From an uncultured Eubacteriales bacterium (GTDB taxonomy: Bacteria > Bacillota > Clostridia > Oscillospirales > Acutalibacteraceae), in NCBI GenBank assembly GCA_934486915.1, contig CAKSRC010000015.1, forward strand, positions 1-31,843: a DNA stretch of 31,843 nucleotides, given 5' to 3'. Position numbers and translations under genes: made by a program. This document shows positions 12,589-21,170 of the stretch, piece after piece. Below the pieces are notes generated by a model that was not told where the DNA came from, made no database searches, and was given only the letters and a program-made list of their open reading frames with translations. The stretch's first letter is position 1, and each line of letters opens with the position of its first letter.

Positions 12589-14391
12589 TTAAGCCAATCT
12601 ATCTTCGAGTTTTGAAAGCTCATTTGCAAGTTTACTTGGGAGTTTGTTGGAGAATTTCTTATAAAATTCTTTTATGCCCAAAGCTTCTTCTTTCCATAAA
12701 TCATTATCAACTTCTAATATCTTTTCCAATGATTCTAAACTAAAGTCAAGGCCATCCAAATTTATATCTTTTGCATATGGTACATAACCTATAGCAGTTT
12801 CTTTTGCGTCTACTTGGTTATCGCATCGTTTTAGTATCCATTCTAAGACTCTTAGGTTATCGCCAAATCCCGGCCAAATAAAGTTACCTTCTTCGTCAAC
12901 TCTAAACCAGTTGACGTTAAATATTTTTGGAGCTTTATCTCCAAGTTTTTCACCCATTTCAAACCAATGGTTGAAATAGTCTGCCATATGATAGCCGCAG
13001 AATGGAAGCATTGCCATTGGATCTCTACGTACAACACCTACAGCGCCGGTAGCAGCTGCGGTAGTTTCAGATGCCATAATTGAGCCTATAAAGACACCGT
13101 TGTCCCAATCGCGAGATTGATATACAAGCGGAGTTGTTTGAGCTCTGCGTCCGCCAAAGATAATCGCTGAAATCGGCACTCCGTTTACATTTTCAAATTC
13201 AGGGCTTATGCATGGGCAATTCTTTGCAGGAGATGTAAAGCGGCTGTTAGGATGAGCACCTTTTTCAATTGCTGTCTGGCCGTTCCAAGGTTCACCTTTC
13301 CAGTTTAGTGCGTTTTCTGGTGGATTTTTGTCGAGTCCTTCCCACCAAACGGTGTTATCATCTAGATTTTGAACAACATTTGTAAAGATTGTACCTTTCC
13401 TTGTAGAAGCCAAAGCATTTGGATTTGACTTTTTGTTGGTTCCTGGTGCAACACCAAAGAAACCGTTTTCAGGATTGATAGCCCAAAGTCTTCCGTCAGG
13501 GCCTTGTCTCATCCAAGCGATGTCATCCCCAACACACCAAACTTTATATCCTTTCTCACGGTACCCTTCAGGTGGAATTAGCATTGCAAGGTTGGTTTTG
13601 CCGCAAGCAGATGGGAAAGCTGCAGTAATATATTTTATCTCGCCTTGGGGATTTTCTATACCTAAAATTAGCATATGTTCTGCCATCCAACCTTCGTTTT
13701 TACCAAGGAATGAGGCAATTCTTAATGCGAAACACTTTTTGCCTAAAAGAACATTTCCTCCATATCCCGAGTTAACGGAGATTATAGTATTATCTTCAGG
13801 GAAGTGGCAAATATATCTGTTTTCTTCATCAATATCACATTTACAATGGAGTCCGCGTACCCAGTCATTACTTGTATTTCCTAATGTATCCATTACCTTT
13901 TTTCCAACACGTGTCATAATGGCCATATTTAAAACTACGTAAATCGAGTCGGTAAGTTCTATGCCTATTTTAGATAAAGGAGAACCAATAGGTCCCATAG
14001 AATACGGTATAACATACATTGTACGATCATTGTAACTGTTTTTAGCTATAGAATAAAGTTTTTCATAGGCTTCCTTAGGATCCCACCAATTATTAGTAGG
14101 GCCTGCATCCTCTTCGTTTTTAGAGCAGATGAAAGTTCTTCCTTCTACCCTGGCAACATCGTTTACAGCAGTCCTGTGTAGGTAGCAGTCCGGGAGTTTT
14201 TCTTCATTAAGTTTGATCATTTCCCCGGATTCACAAGCTTCTTTGCGAAGTTGTTCTAATTGTTCTTCAGAACCATCTATCCAAACGATTTCCTTTGGAT
14301 TTACGAGGCTTTTCATTTCAGATATCCAATTTAGTACAGTCGGATTTTGAGTTAAAGGCTCCGAATGTAGGGAAGTGTGATTTTTTATCAT
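12589..14391 (-). CDS. pckG: Phosphoenolpyruvate carboxykinase (GTP)
   Basis: Interconverts oxaloacetate and phosphoenolpyruvate with GTP/GDP, linking organic acids to gluconeogenesis or, in fermenters, running towards oxaloacetate. The length of about 600 residues is typical of the GTP-dependent family. Counting from the upstream ATG at 14400, motifs are the P-loop F-P-S-A-C-G-K-T-N at 262-270 with the reactive Cys266, and the kinase-2 motif G-D-D-I-A-W-M at 291-297; the F-G-G-R-R-A-Q-T-T-P-L-V stretch supports the family. I prefer the ATG at 14391, because AAAGG lies nine bases before it but abuts the upstream ATG. It has its own promoter at 14425-14453 and ends at the shared terminator 12549-12583. 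Confidence 0.97.
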   Translation of the reverse strand: MIKNHTSLHSEPLTQNPTVLNWISEMKSLVNPKEIVWIDGSEEQLEQLRKEACESGEMIKLNEEKLPDCYLHRTAVNDVARVEGRTFICSKNEEDAGPTNNWWDPKEAYEKLYSIAKNSYNDRTMYVIPYSMGPIGSPLSKIGIELTDSIYVVLNMAIMTRVGKKVMDTLGNTSNDWVRGLHCKCDIDEENRYICHFPEDNTIISVNSGYGGNVLLGKKCFALRIASFLGKNEGWMAEHMLILGIENPQGEIKYITAAFPSACGKTNLAMLIPPEGYREKGYKVWCVGDDIAWMRQGPDGRLWAINPENGFFGVAPGTNKKSNPNALASTRKGTIFTNVVQNLDDNTVWWEGLDKNPPENALNWKGEPWNGQTAIEKGAHPNSRFTSPAKNCPCISPEFENVNGVPISAIIFGGRRAQTTPLVYQSRDWDNGVFIGSIMASETTAAATGAVGVVRRDPMAMLPFCGYHMADYFNHWFEMGEKLGDKAPKIFNVNWFRVDEEGNFIWPGFGDNLRVLEWILKRCDNQVDAKETAIGYVPYAKDINLDGLDFSLESLEKILEVDNDLWKEEALGIKEFYKKFSNKLPSKLANELSKLEDRLA

Positions 14392-14424
14392 AAAGTTCAT
14401 CCTTTCATAGCTAAACTATTTTTT

Positions 14425-14453
14425 ATTATAGTACATTTAAGCTTAGTAATCAA
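14425..14453 (-). promoter_or_regulatory. Promoter of pckG
   Basis: Minus-strand TTGATT, 17-base spacer, TATAAT in the gap between the phosphodiesterase gene and pckG. Confidence 0.75.
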
Positions 14454-14545
14454 TCAACAAATTTAAAGCTTTTTTGATAGCAAATTATAAATAAATATTA
14501 TTTACTTTGATTATCTGGATATTTCGGTAAATTTCTTCCATTTAT

Positions 14546-15010
14546 TTAAAGTTTTATAATTTCCATATCTATTTTTCCATCATCTATATTGATTATTCCG
14601 TATGATGGGGTGCGATTGTTAAGGCTGCCGGGATTCATTATATAAATTCCATTTTCATTTGTGGTTATTGGATAATGGGTATGACCAAAAAGAAGGATAT
14701 CTATTTGTTTTTCCTTTGCCTCTAGATATATTGGGAAAATTTCATTTTTTACATTAAAAATATGACCGTGGGTCATAAGAATCTTTTTATTTTCAACTTG
14801 ATATTCGCAGATTAACGGGAGTTTTGAGCCTAAGTCGCAGTTACCTTTTACTCCTATAAATTCTTTTTTGGGGAATTCCTTTTTAGCCTTTAATACATCC
14901 TTTTCGCCGTCACCAAGATGAATTATTAAGGAAGCGTCGTTTTCTTTTTTTATTACATCAAATAAATTTTTAGTATTGCCATGAGTGTCTGATAATATTA
15001 ATAGTTTCAT
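14546..15010 (-). CDS. YfcE/MJ0936-type metallophosphoesterase
   Basis: A 154-residue protein of the small calcineurin-like phosphodiesterase family (YfcE, YsnB, MJ0936), which hydrolyses phosphodiesters with two metal ions; physiological substrates are mostly unknown. The metal-binding motifs are all present: S-D-T-H-G-N at residues 7-12, H-L-G-D-G at about 31-35, G-N-C-D at about 56-59, T-H-G-H at about 80-83 and G-H-T-H near 109-112. No signal peptide, so it should be cytosolic. It stands upstream of pckG in the same direction, but pckG has its own promoter and the functions are unrelated. Confidence 0.92.
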   Translation of the reverse strand: MKLLILSDTHGNTKNLFDVIKKENDASLIIHLGDGEKDVLKAKKEFPKKEFIGVKGNCDLGSKLPLICEYQVENKKILMTHGHIFNVKNEIFPIYLEAKEKQIDILLFGHTHYPITTNENGIYIMNPGSLNNRTPSYGIINIDDGKIDMEIIKL

Positions 15011-15081
15011 ATAAATCTCCTTATATTTTCACAAATATATGATTTTTAGAATATAATACCGTATCGCTTATAAACTTTCTC

Positions 15082-15108
15082 ATACTTTAAATGCACATTT
15101 CATATTAT
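15082..15108 (+). promoter_or_regulatory. Possible sigma-E-like sporulation promoter
   Basis: ATA, 16-base spacer, CATATTAT, about 20 bases before the first gene of a three-gene cluster. This fits the mother-cell sigma-E pattern (ATA-16-CATAnnnT). No sigma-A-like pair is evident closer to the gene. Confidence 0.4.
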
Positions 15109-15127
15109 ATAAAAAGGTGGTGATATT

Positions 15128-15376
15128 ATGTCAGTCAACAAAGATAATGATATAAATAATTTATTGAATTCCGTTTCTCAAAAATTAGGAAGCAGCAACG
15201 AGGAAGTTAAGAAGGCTGCTCAAAATAAGGACTTTTCAAATCTTTTTAATAAGATGGATCCTAAGGATGCTCAAAAGATTCAAAGTGTCTTAGCAGACAA
15301 AGCAGCAACTGAAAAAATTCTAGCTTCTCCAAAAGCTCAAGCGCTAATTAAGAAGTTATTGGGAGACAATAAATAA
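15128..15376 (+). CDS. Small helical protein, first gene of a three-gene cluster
   Basis: An 82-residue polar, probably all-helical protein with no membrane segment or known catalytic motif. Its C-terminal half (D-P-K-D-A-Q-K-I-Q-S-V-L-A-D-K, then A-T-E-K-I-L-A-S-P-K-A-Q-A-L-I-K) has the look of a short interaction domain. RBS AGGTGGTGAT precedes the ATG. Its stop overlaps the next start by one base (TAATG), so the genes are coupled. I recall similar trios in other spore-forming Clostridia, but I cannot assign a function. Confidence 0.8.
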   Translation: MSVNKDNDINNLLNSVSQKLGSSNEEVKKAAQNKDFSNLFNKMDPKDAQKIQSVLADKAATEKILASPKAQALIKKLLGDNK

Positions 15377-15735
15377 TGGCCGATTTATCCAACAAGTTAA
15401 ATGAAATTTTATCCGATCCTCAAATGATGGAGCAAATAAAGGGCCTATCGTCCATGCTTGGTATGCAAAATGAAGAGGAAGAAACACATAAAAGCAAACC
15501 ACAAAAACCAGAACCTCATGAAGATAATCCAATGTTTTCAGATGAAACAATGGGTATGATTATGAAAATAATGCCTCTTTTATCATCTGTCAGGCAAGAC
15601 GATGCCAATACAAACCTCTTAAGAGCTCTGCGCCCGCTTTTGGGGGCAGAGCGGCAAAAGAAGGTGGATGAGGCAATTAAGATAATGCAAATGATGAAGT
15701 TTTTACCTATACTTAAGAGTCAAGGCATACTTTGA
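15376..15735 (+). CDS. Met/Leu-rich helical protein, second gene of the cluster
   Basis: A 119-residue protein. An N-terminal helix (M-A-D-L-S-N-K-L-N-E-I-L) is followed by a charged linker (about 35-55). The C-terminal region is rich in Met and Leu: M-G-M-I-M-K-I-M-P-L-L-S-S-V, then L-L-R-A-L-R-P-L-L-G at about 83-92 and K-V-D-E-A-I-K-I-M-Q-M-M-K. The R-A-L-R-P-L-L-G-A-E-R-Q-K-K-V-D-E-A block recurs in uncharacterised clostridial proteins, as far as I can recall. It is probably peripheral to a membrane or a protein assembly. Translationally coupled to the gene before it and 8 bases from the one after. Confidence 0.8.
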   Translation: MADLSNKLNEILSDPQMMEQIKGLSSMLGMQNEEEETHKSKPQKPEPHEDNPMFSDETMGMIMKIMPLLSSVRQDDANTNLLRALRPLLGAERQKKVDEAIKIMQMMKFLPILKSQGIL

Positions 15736-15743
15736 GGTGAATT

Positions 15744-16160
15744 ATGAGCGTAAATTATGATAACCAAGACGATATGCAAAGATTGCAGCAGGAAGCTATA
15801 CGAAGAGTAAGGGAGATGCAGTCAAGGGCCAAGGTCAATATTGAGAATACAAATAAAGAGGTCAAACAGTCGCAACCTAAGAATAAGAATGTCCGTCAAA
15901 CTGAGAAACCAAGACCAAAAGAACCTTTAAAAGAGGCTCGCTATAATATGCAAAGCGAGCCAAAGTTAAATCACGAACGGGATAATCTACATAAAAAAAG
16001 TTATAAGGTTAAAAACACCAAAAGTCAGCCTCCACTTGACCTAATGGGCAATATAATGAAAAACAAGGATCAAAATTTAATATTGATTTTAATTTTAATC
16101 CTTGTAGGCGAAGAGGCTGATGCGGGTTTAATATTAGCCCTTTTATATTTAATGATGTAG
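15744..16160 (+). CDS. Basic protein with a C-terminal hydrophobic anchor, third gene of the cluster
   Basis: A 138-residue protein in two parts: a highly charged, Lys/Arg/Asn-rich disordered region (about 1-95), and a C-terminal hydrophobic hairpin (L-I-L-I-L-I-L-I-L-V-G, a short acidic turn E-E-A-D-A-G, then L-I-L-A-L-L-Y-L-M-M). The tail would anchor it in a membrane with a basic cytoplasmic arm. A TGAGGTGA RBS overlaps the end of the previous gene. The stop is one base from the stop of the convergent gene at 16162, with no terminator between. Function unknown; the promoter context hints at sporulation. Confidence 0.75.
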   Translation: MSVNYDNQDDMQRLQQEAIRRVREMQSRAKVNIENTNKEVKQSQPKNKNVRQTEKPRPKEPLKEARYNMQSEPKLNHERDNLHKKSYKVKNTKSQPPLDLMGNIMKNKDQNLILILILILVGEEADAGLILALLYLMM

Positions 16161-16161
16161 A

Positions 16162-17070
16162 TTAAAGGTTAGATACGGATGATATGTAATATTTCTTTGT
16201 GGATACATCTTTTTTTAAGGTGTATCTCATTTTTTTGCTTGGAGTTTGGTTATCTACTGACCCCTCATATGGGTCCGCTGGTTCAAGATATGCGACTGTG
16301 AGGTTGATTTCGTCAGAGCCTATTTCTTGAGACTCAGTATTTGGTATAAAGCAGTCACCGTTTCCCTTTGGACTTATATGAAACTCTTTATTGTTAGGGT
16401 CTATTTCAAAGAATGAACCACCTTTTATGTCATCTATTTTAAGTTGATAATTTGAACCAAACAGTTCCTTAGAGGAGTTGTCTATATCGCTAAATGGAAT
16501 CACGGTACGTCCGTTTTGGTCGAAATTATTGTAATAGTCCATAGGTTTTGACAATATAGTACTCCATATAGAAGCTTCTAAGGCTACTTGACTATCTAGA
16601 TTATTTACATCATCAAACGGTTGGGGGTCTTGCATTACCAGCGGCAGTATAAACATATCGTAATTTACGTCACTGTTGTTTTTAAAAAGACTTGTTTTAT
16701 CGAATAGGCCTACAAAAACCGCAACCATAGCAATTGCCGCCAAACTTAATATTACAGCCTTAAAAGCTTTAGGCTTTTTATTGCTTATATGTTTATATTT
16801 AGTAGGGGCGTTATCTTCCCTATTTTCAAAAGAATAATCATTAAAATTATCTTGTTTAGGAATTCTATCTTGGTCTTGGCTGTTATCTTTGAAATCGTCT
16901 AAAAAAAGATCCTCGGTGCTTTTTTCGTTATTCTTAGGCGCTGAAAGAGAATCTTTGCTTTTTACTGCTTTTGAAGAAGAGTTAAAAGAACTTATATCTT
17001 CTTTATTGCGGTAGTCAACACAATAAGAATCGATTTCAAAATTTTCTTTGCGGCTTTCAGACTTATTCAT
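16162..17070 (-). CDS. Single-pass membrane protein with an extracytoplasmic domain, unknown function
   Basis: 302 residues: an acidic, Ser/Asp/Asn-rich cytoplasmic arm (about 1-95), a basic stop (K-K-P-K-A-F-K), a single membrane helix at about 104-123 (A-V-I-L-S-L-A-A-I-A-M-V-A-V-F-V), and an outer domain of about 175 residues. The outer domain has features of a folded beta-rich unit (G-D-C-F-I-P-N-T, then I-N-L-T-V-A-Y-L-E-P) but no family I recognise. It begins 12 bases after proA and is probably the last gene of the proB-proA transcript, though it has no obvious link to proline synthesis. Confidence 0.75.
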   Translation of the reverse strand: MNKSESRKENFEIDSYCVDYRNKEDISSFNSSSKAVKSKDSLSAPKNNEKSTEDLFLDDFKDNSQDQDRIPKQDNFNDYSFENREDNAPTKYKHISNKKPKAFKAVILSLAAIAMVAVFVGLFDKTSLFKNNSDVNYDMFILPLVMQDPQPFDDVNNLDSQVALEASIWSTILSKPMDYYNNFDQNGRTVIPFSDIDNSSKELFGSNYQLKIDDIKGGSFFEIDPNNKEFHISPKGNGDCFIPNTESQEIGSDEINLTVAYLEPADPYEGSVDNQTPSKKMRYTLKKDVSTKKYYISSVSNL

Positions 17071-17081
17071 GGGGTATCTCC

Positions 17082-18317
17082 TTATCTAATTTGGCCATTT
17101 CCGTTTATTATAAACTTCATAGAGGTAAGTTCGTTTATACCCATAGGTCCTCTTGCGTGGAGTTTTTGAGTAGATATTCCTATCTCTGCTCCAAGACCAA
17201 ACTGACCTCCGTCAGTAAATCTGGTAGAAGCGTTAACATACACGGCAGCGGCATCTATTGTGTTAGTAAACTTTGTTGCGTTTTCATAGTTATCAGTAAT
17301 AATAGCTTCACTATGATGAGTTGAATATTTTTCTATATGTTCTATTGCTTGGTCGAAGTTGTCGACTACTTTTAAAGCTAATATATAATCCAAAAATTCG
17401 TATTTGTAATCATTTTCAGTTGCTTTGATAACTTCATTACCAAGGATTTCGATGGATTTTTCGCAGCCTCTAAGCTCTACATTTTTCTCATCAAGCTTGG
17501 CTTTCATTTTAGGGAGAAGCTCTTTTGCTATGTTTTTATGCACAAGTACGGTTTCTACGGCGTTACATACTGATGGACGTGACGTTTTAGCGTTATTGAT
17601 AATATTTACAGCCATATCTATATTTGCAAATTCGTCGACATATATGTGGCAATTACCGACACCCGTTTCTATGACAGGTACAGTTGCGTTTTCGACGACA
17701 GATTTTATAAGTCCTGCTCCTCCTCTTGGAATCAATACATCAAGGTATTTGTTCATTGTCATAAGCTTTTTGGATGATTCTCTTGTGGTATCTTCTATGA
17801 GTTGTATTGAATCCTTAGGTAAGCCAGCTCTTTCAAGGGAGTCTCTCATGATTTTGACTATAGCCTTATTAGAATTGATAGCTTCTTTTCCGCCTCTTAG
17901 GATTACTGCGTTACCCGCTTTTAAACATAATGCCGCAGCATCGGCTGTAACATTTGGGCGCGCTTCATAGATAATACCTATTACACCTAATGGTACTCTA
18001 ACTTTCTTGATATAAAGGTCGTTTTCTGTCTTACATCCATCTAAAACTTTACCAATAGGGTCTTGCATAGCAGATACCTTGATAATCCCTTTGGAGATAT
18101 CTTCGATTCTTTCTTTTGAAAGGCGTAATCTATCCAAAAGAGATGCAGTTAGGCCGGCATTTTTACCGTTTTCAATGTCGACTTGATTAGCTTTTAGTAT
18201 TTCATCTTGCCTTTTTATAAGGTCTTCTGCAATATTTATAAGTGCGTCATTTTTTCTTTTACCCTCTATGGATAAAACCTTAGCAGCTTTTTTTGCGTTT
18301 ATTCCCATTTGTTCCAT
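17082..18317 (-). CDS. proA: Gamma-glutamyl phosphate reductase
   Basis: NADPH-dependent reduction of gamma-glutamyl phosphate to glutamate semialdehyde, the second step of proline synthesis. From the ATG at 18317 the protein has 411 residues, the usual length. The aldehyde-dehydrogenase fold is shown by I-P-R-G-G-A-G-L-I and the catalytic-cysteine stretch T-S-R-P-S-V-C-N-A-V-E-T, plus the C-terminal H-A-R-G-P-M-G signature. A longer frame reaches 18377 but overlaps proB; the inner ATG has AAAGGAG upstream and starts M-E-Q-M-G. It follows proB by 16 bases. Confidence 0.96.
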   Translation of the reverse strand: MEQMGINAKKAAKVLSIEGKRKNDALINIAEDLIKRQDEILKANQVDIENGKNAGLTASLLDRLRLSKERIEDISKGIIKVSAMQDPIGKVLDGCKTENDLYIKKVRVPLGVIGIIYEARPNVTADAAALCLKAGNAVILRGGKEAINSNKAIVKIMRDSLERAGLPKDSIQLIEDTTRESSKKLMTMNKYLDVLIPRGGAGLIKSVVENATVPVIETGVGNCHIYVDEFANIDMAVNIINNAKTSRPSVCNAVETVLVHKNIAKELLPKMKAKLDEKNVELRGCEKSIEILGNEVIKATENDYKYEFLDYILALKVVDNFDQAIEHIEKYSTHHSEAIITDNYENATKFTNTIDAAAVYVNASTRFTDGGQFGLGAEIGISTQKLHARGPMGINELTSMKFIINGNGQIR

Positions 18318-18333
18318 GACATCGTGCTCCTTT

Positions 18334-19119
18334 TTATTTGTCTGCGATAAATAATGTGCCCGGCATAGGGCCTTCAAATACTTTGTATATCATATTGGGG
18401 TCATTTCCACTCATAACGCAGCAGTTAATGCCTGCATTGGTAGCAAGTTCAGCTGCGGAAATTTTGCTTCTCATTCCACCCGTTCCTCGATTTGAGCCCG
18501 TAGCCTTTGCGAGGTTTTTAACATGATCATCTATAACTTTAACCTCTTTTATTTGTAAAGCATTAGGGTTTACTCTTGGATCTTCTTGGTATAGACCGTC
18601 AAAGTCTGTCAATATTATAAGAAGGTCAGCTTGTACAATCTTTGCAACTATAGCCGAAAGGTTATCATTATCACCAAAATTGGAGCCATCAAGCTCATCA
18701 GTAGCGACAGTATCATTTTCGTTTACTATAGGTATAATGCCCATTTTTATCAAGGTGTCAAAGGTGTCGATTACGTGCTCTTTTGAGTGTTTTATATCAA
18801 CTACATCTCTTGTCAACAATACTTGAGAGATGTGGTGATTATATTCAGAAAAGAATTTTAAGTATGTGGATATCAGCTCACATTGTCCAATTGCCGCTAA
18901 GGCCTGACGCTCTTTTGTACTTTCGGGTCTTTCTTTTAGGTTAAGCATACCCATACCAACGCCGATAGCGCCGGAACTTACAAGTATAACCTCTCTTCCT
19001 GAATTTTGAATACAACTTAAAACTTTGCAAAGACGTTCCACTCTTTTAAGGTTGAGTTTACCATTATCGTAAGTTAAACTGGATGTACCAACTTTAACTA
19101 CTATTCGTTTGTTTTCCAT
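18334..19119 (-). CDS. proB: Glutamate 5-kinase, short form without PUA domain
   Basis: Phosphorylates glutamate with ATP, the first and feedback-controlled step of proline synthesis. The 261-residue protein is a complete amino-acid kinase domain: V-V-K-V-G-T-S-S-L at 7-15, V-S-S-G-A-I-G-V-G-M at about 47-56, N-E-N-D-T-V near 134-139, and the C-terminal R-G-T-G-G-M-x-x-K-I substrate loop. It lacks the about 100-residue C-terminal PUA domain of the E. coli enzyme; short forms occur in several Firmicutes. First gene of the proB-proA unit, from the promoter at 19179-19207. Confidence 0.95.
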   Translation of the reverse strand: MENKRIVVKVGTSSLTYDNGKLNLKRVERLCKVLSCIQNSGREVILVSSGAIGVGMGMLNLKERPESTKERQALAAIGQCELISTYLKFFSEYNHHISQVLLTRDVVDIKHSKEHVIDTFDTLIKMGIIPIVNENDTVATDELDGSNFGDNDNLSAIVAKIVQADLLIILTDFDGLYQEDPRVNPNALQIKEVKVIDDHVKNLAKATGSNRGTGGMRSKISAAELATNAGINCCVMSGNDPNMIYKVFEGPMPGTLFIADK

Positions 19120-19178
19120 CTTATATTTCCTCCAAAAAGCAAATGGTATTGCTTTGTAATAACTAAAATTATATTTTT

Positions 19179-19207
19179 ATTTTACCATTAAAAACTTTTG
19201 CTTGCAA
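19179..19207 (-). promoter_or_regulatory. Promoter of the proBA operon
   Basis: Minus-strand TTGCAA, 17-base spacer, TAAAAT, about 60 bases before the proB ATG. Confidence 0.65.
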
Positions 19208-19264
19208 ATATAGCACTTCCTTAGGATTTTAGGGTGTTGGATATTTGTCGTATAACATAGTTTG

Positions 19265-19293
19265 TTGACTTATTTAACGATAAAAAATATAAT
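19265..19293 (+). promoter_or_regulatory. Promoter of the beta-helix protein gene
   Basis: TTGACT, 17-base spacer, TATAAT. It overlaps an upstream in-frame ATG at 19262 and so supports the start at 19325. Confidence 0.8.
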
Positions 19294-19324
19294 TATAAAT
19301 AAATGGAAAAATAGGAGGCATTAC

Positions 19325-19990
19325 ATGGAAAAAATATATATTAAGAACTTATTGAATTTGGAAAAGACGATTGCGAAGGAACTCTTTAGTGATAAGACCT
19401 ATCCATGGGAGGTCTTGCAGCATATAGGGGACTTTATATTAAAAATAGGGGAAAGTCTCGATGAAGAAGAGTACACTAAGCTAAATAATAATGTTTGGAT
19501 ATCAAAAAGTGCCAAGATAGCACCCACCGCAATGATAAATGGTCCGGCTATAATTTGCAAAAATGCAGAAGTAAGGCATTGTGCATTTATAAGAGGAAAT
19601 GCTATAGTAGGGGAAAATGCCGTGGTAGGAAATTCGACGGAGCTTAAAAATGTTATTTTGTTTGATAATGTGCAGGTTCCTCACTATAACTATGTGGGAG
19701 ATTCCATATTGGGATACAAGGCTCATATGGGAGCGGGATCTATTACATCCAACGTCAAGTCTGACAAGACTTTGGTTGCAGTTTCATATTTTAGGGATAA
19801 GGTCGAAACAGGCCTTAAAAAATTTGGGGCTATTTTAGGGGACAATGTGGAAGTAGGGTGCAACTCAGTATTAAACCCCGGTTCAATTATTGGTAGAAGC
19901 AGTAATATTTATCCCTTATCTATGGTTAGAGGCTATGTATCTGCAAATAGTATATATAAAAACAAAAATGAGATTATAGCTAAAGAATAG
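19325..19990 (+). CDS. Left-handed beta-helix (hexapeptide) protein, GlmU-C-like
   Basis: A 221-residue protein made mostly of hexapeptide repeats (I-S-K-S-A-K-I-A-P-T-A-M-I and following coils from about residue 60), like the acyltransferase half of GlmU. Stretches such as H-Y-N-Y-V-G-D-S-I-L-G and A-G-S-I-T-S-N-V-K resemble the GlmU C-terminal domain. The pyrophosphorylase domain is absent; instead there is an N-terminal helical region of about 55 residues. Homologues are often labelled UDP-GlcNAc pyrophosphorylase, which the missing domain makes unlikely; an acyltransferase or sugar-nucleotide role is possible. Start chosen at 19325: TAGGAGG lies 9 bases upstream and the longer frame runs into the promoter. 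Confidence 0.85.
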   Translation: MEKIYIKNLLNLEKTIAKELFSDKTYPWEVLQHIGDFILKIGESLDEEEYTKLNNNVWISKSAKIAPTAMINGPAIICKNAEVRHCAFIRGNAIVGENAVVGNSTELKNVILFDNVQVPHYNYVGDSILGYKAHMGAGSITSNVKSDKTLVAVSYFRDKVETGLKKFGAILGDNVEVGCNSVLNPGSIIGRSSNIYPLSMVRGYVSANSIYKNKNEIIAKE

Positions 19991-20049
19991 TACTTATATT
20001 TAGTGGATATTTGAATAATTTAGATATTGAAGAATATGGAGGATTGTTG

Positions 20050-21162
20050 ATGGCCAAAAGGTATGCTAAAAAGAAATCCAGGAGTAATAATAAAAAAACA
20101 GTTATAATATTGGTTGTTGTATTGGTTTTAGCGTTAATGTCGGGTGTTGTATATTTTTGCTATGATAAGTATGTAGAAGTGCCTCAAGTAGGTGTTAATA
20201 GTTCATTACAAGGTGAAAAGAAGACGAAATCAAGTACTGAATCAAAGTATAAAAATCCTCTTACGGGGCTTGATATGGATGTGGAATATGTAAAAAACAG
20301 ACCGTATGCAATAATGATAAACAATATCGATTTAGCTCAGCCCCTTTTGGGAGTTTCGCAGGCGGACGTTATGTATGAGTGTTTGGTCGAGGGTGGAATT
20401 ACAAGAATATTAGCTGTTTTTCAAACTCCTAAAGAGGTTACCCAAATTGGAAGCATAAGGAGCGCAAGGCCGGATTTCATAAACCTAGCTCAAGGCTTAG
20501 ATGCTATATTTTTTCACATAGGAGGAAGTAGTCAAGCGCAGCAAATGCTTGAAAACACAAGCATTGATTCATTTGATTTAGGTACCCATACTGACATGAT
20601 GTGGCGCGATCAACAAAGAATGGATAATTTAGGCACTGAACATAGTGCTCTTACCTCAGGTCAAAAACTTATGGATGGGGTATTAAATGATGCAACAAGG
20701 ACTAAAACGAAGTCGAGCTATACCTTTAAGCAGGAATTTTCAGACGATAAATCTCAAGTTTTAGAAGGAGTAGATGCTAAAAATATTACTGCTACTTTTT
20801 CAAATTATAAAAATACTAATTTTTTATATGATGAGGATGAAAAAGAGTATCTTGTATACCAATTCGGCACACCTCAAATGGATGCTAATGCAGGAGTACA
20901 AAATTCTAGAAAGAATGTAATTATACTTAGCGTGAATTATTATCAAATCGATGATGAAGGCCATATGGGAATGGACCTTGTGGGACACTCTGGTGACGGC
21001 AAATATATAAGCATGGGTAAATCTATAGATATAAAATGGTCGAAAACAAGCGAGACTGAGCCTATTAGATACAAAACATCAGATGGCCAGGATTTAATCA
21101 TGATTCCAGGGCAATCTTATATATGTACCATCCCTCTTGATAAAAATATTGATATTAAATAA
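20050..21162 (+). CDS. DUF3048 (YerB-like) membrane-anchored extracellular protein
   Basis: From the ATG at 20050 (TGGAGG nine bases upstream) the protein has 370 residues. A very basic N-terminus (A-K-R-Y-A-K-K-K-S-R) precedes one membrane helix (about 18-38), so the rest lies outside. It has the DUF3048 pattern: N-P-L-T-G-L, then R-P-Y-A-I-M-I-N-N, A-Q-P-x-x-G-V-S-Q-A-D-V-M-Y-E, G-G-I-T-R-I-L-A-V-F and I-G-S-I-R-S-A-R-P-D-F. Bacillus YerB is a lipoprotein; here there is no lipobox and the anchor seems to be an uncleaved helix. The exact role is unknown. It follows the beta-helix gene by about 60 bases and may share its transcript. A copy of the interspersed repeat lies in its 3' region. Confidence 0.88.
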   Translation: MAKRYAKKKSRSNNKKTVIILVVVLVLALMSGVVYFCYDKYVEVPQVGVNSSLQGEKKTKSSTESKYKNPLTGLDMDVEYVKNRPYAIMINNIDLAQPLLGVSQADVMYECLVEGGITRILAVFQTPKEVTQIGSIRSARPDFINLAQGLDAIFFHIGGSSQAQQMLENTSIDSFDLGTHTDMMWRDQQRMDNLGTEHSALTSGQKLMDGVLNDATRTKTKSSYTFKQEFSDDKSQVLEGVDAKNITATFSNYKNTNFLYDEDEKEYLVYQFGTPQMDANAGVQNSRKNVIILSVNYYQIDDEGHMGMDLVGHSGDGKYISMGKSIDIKWSKTSETEPIRYKTSDGQDLIMIPGQSYICTIPLDKNIDIK

Positions 21163-21170
21163 GTATATAT

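Noticed and set aside
13433..13942. 169-residue plus-strand open frame
   Set aside because: Antisense to the well-supported pckG coding region; no RBS and no recognisable domain.
17425..17970. 181-residue plus-strand open frame
   Set aside because: Antisense shadow of proA.
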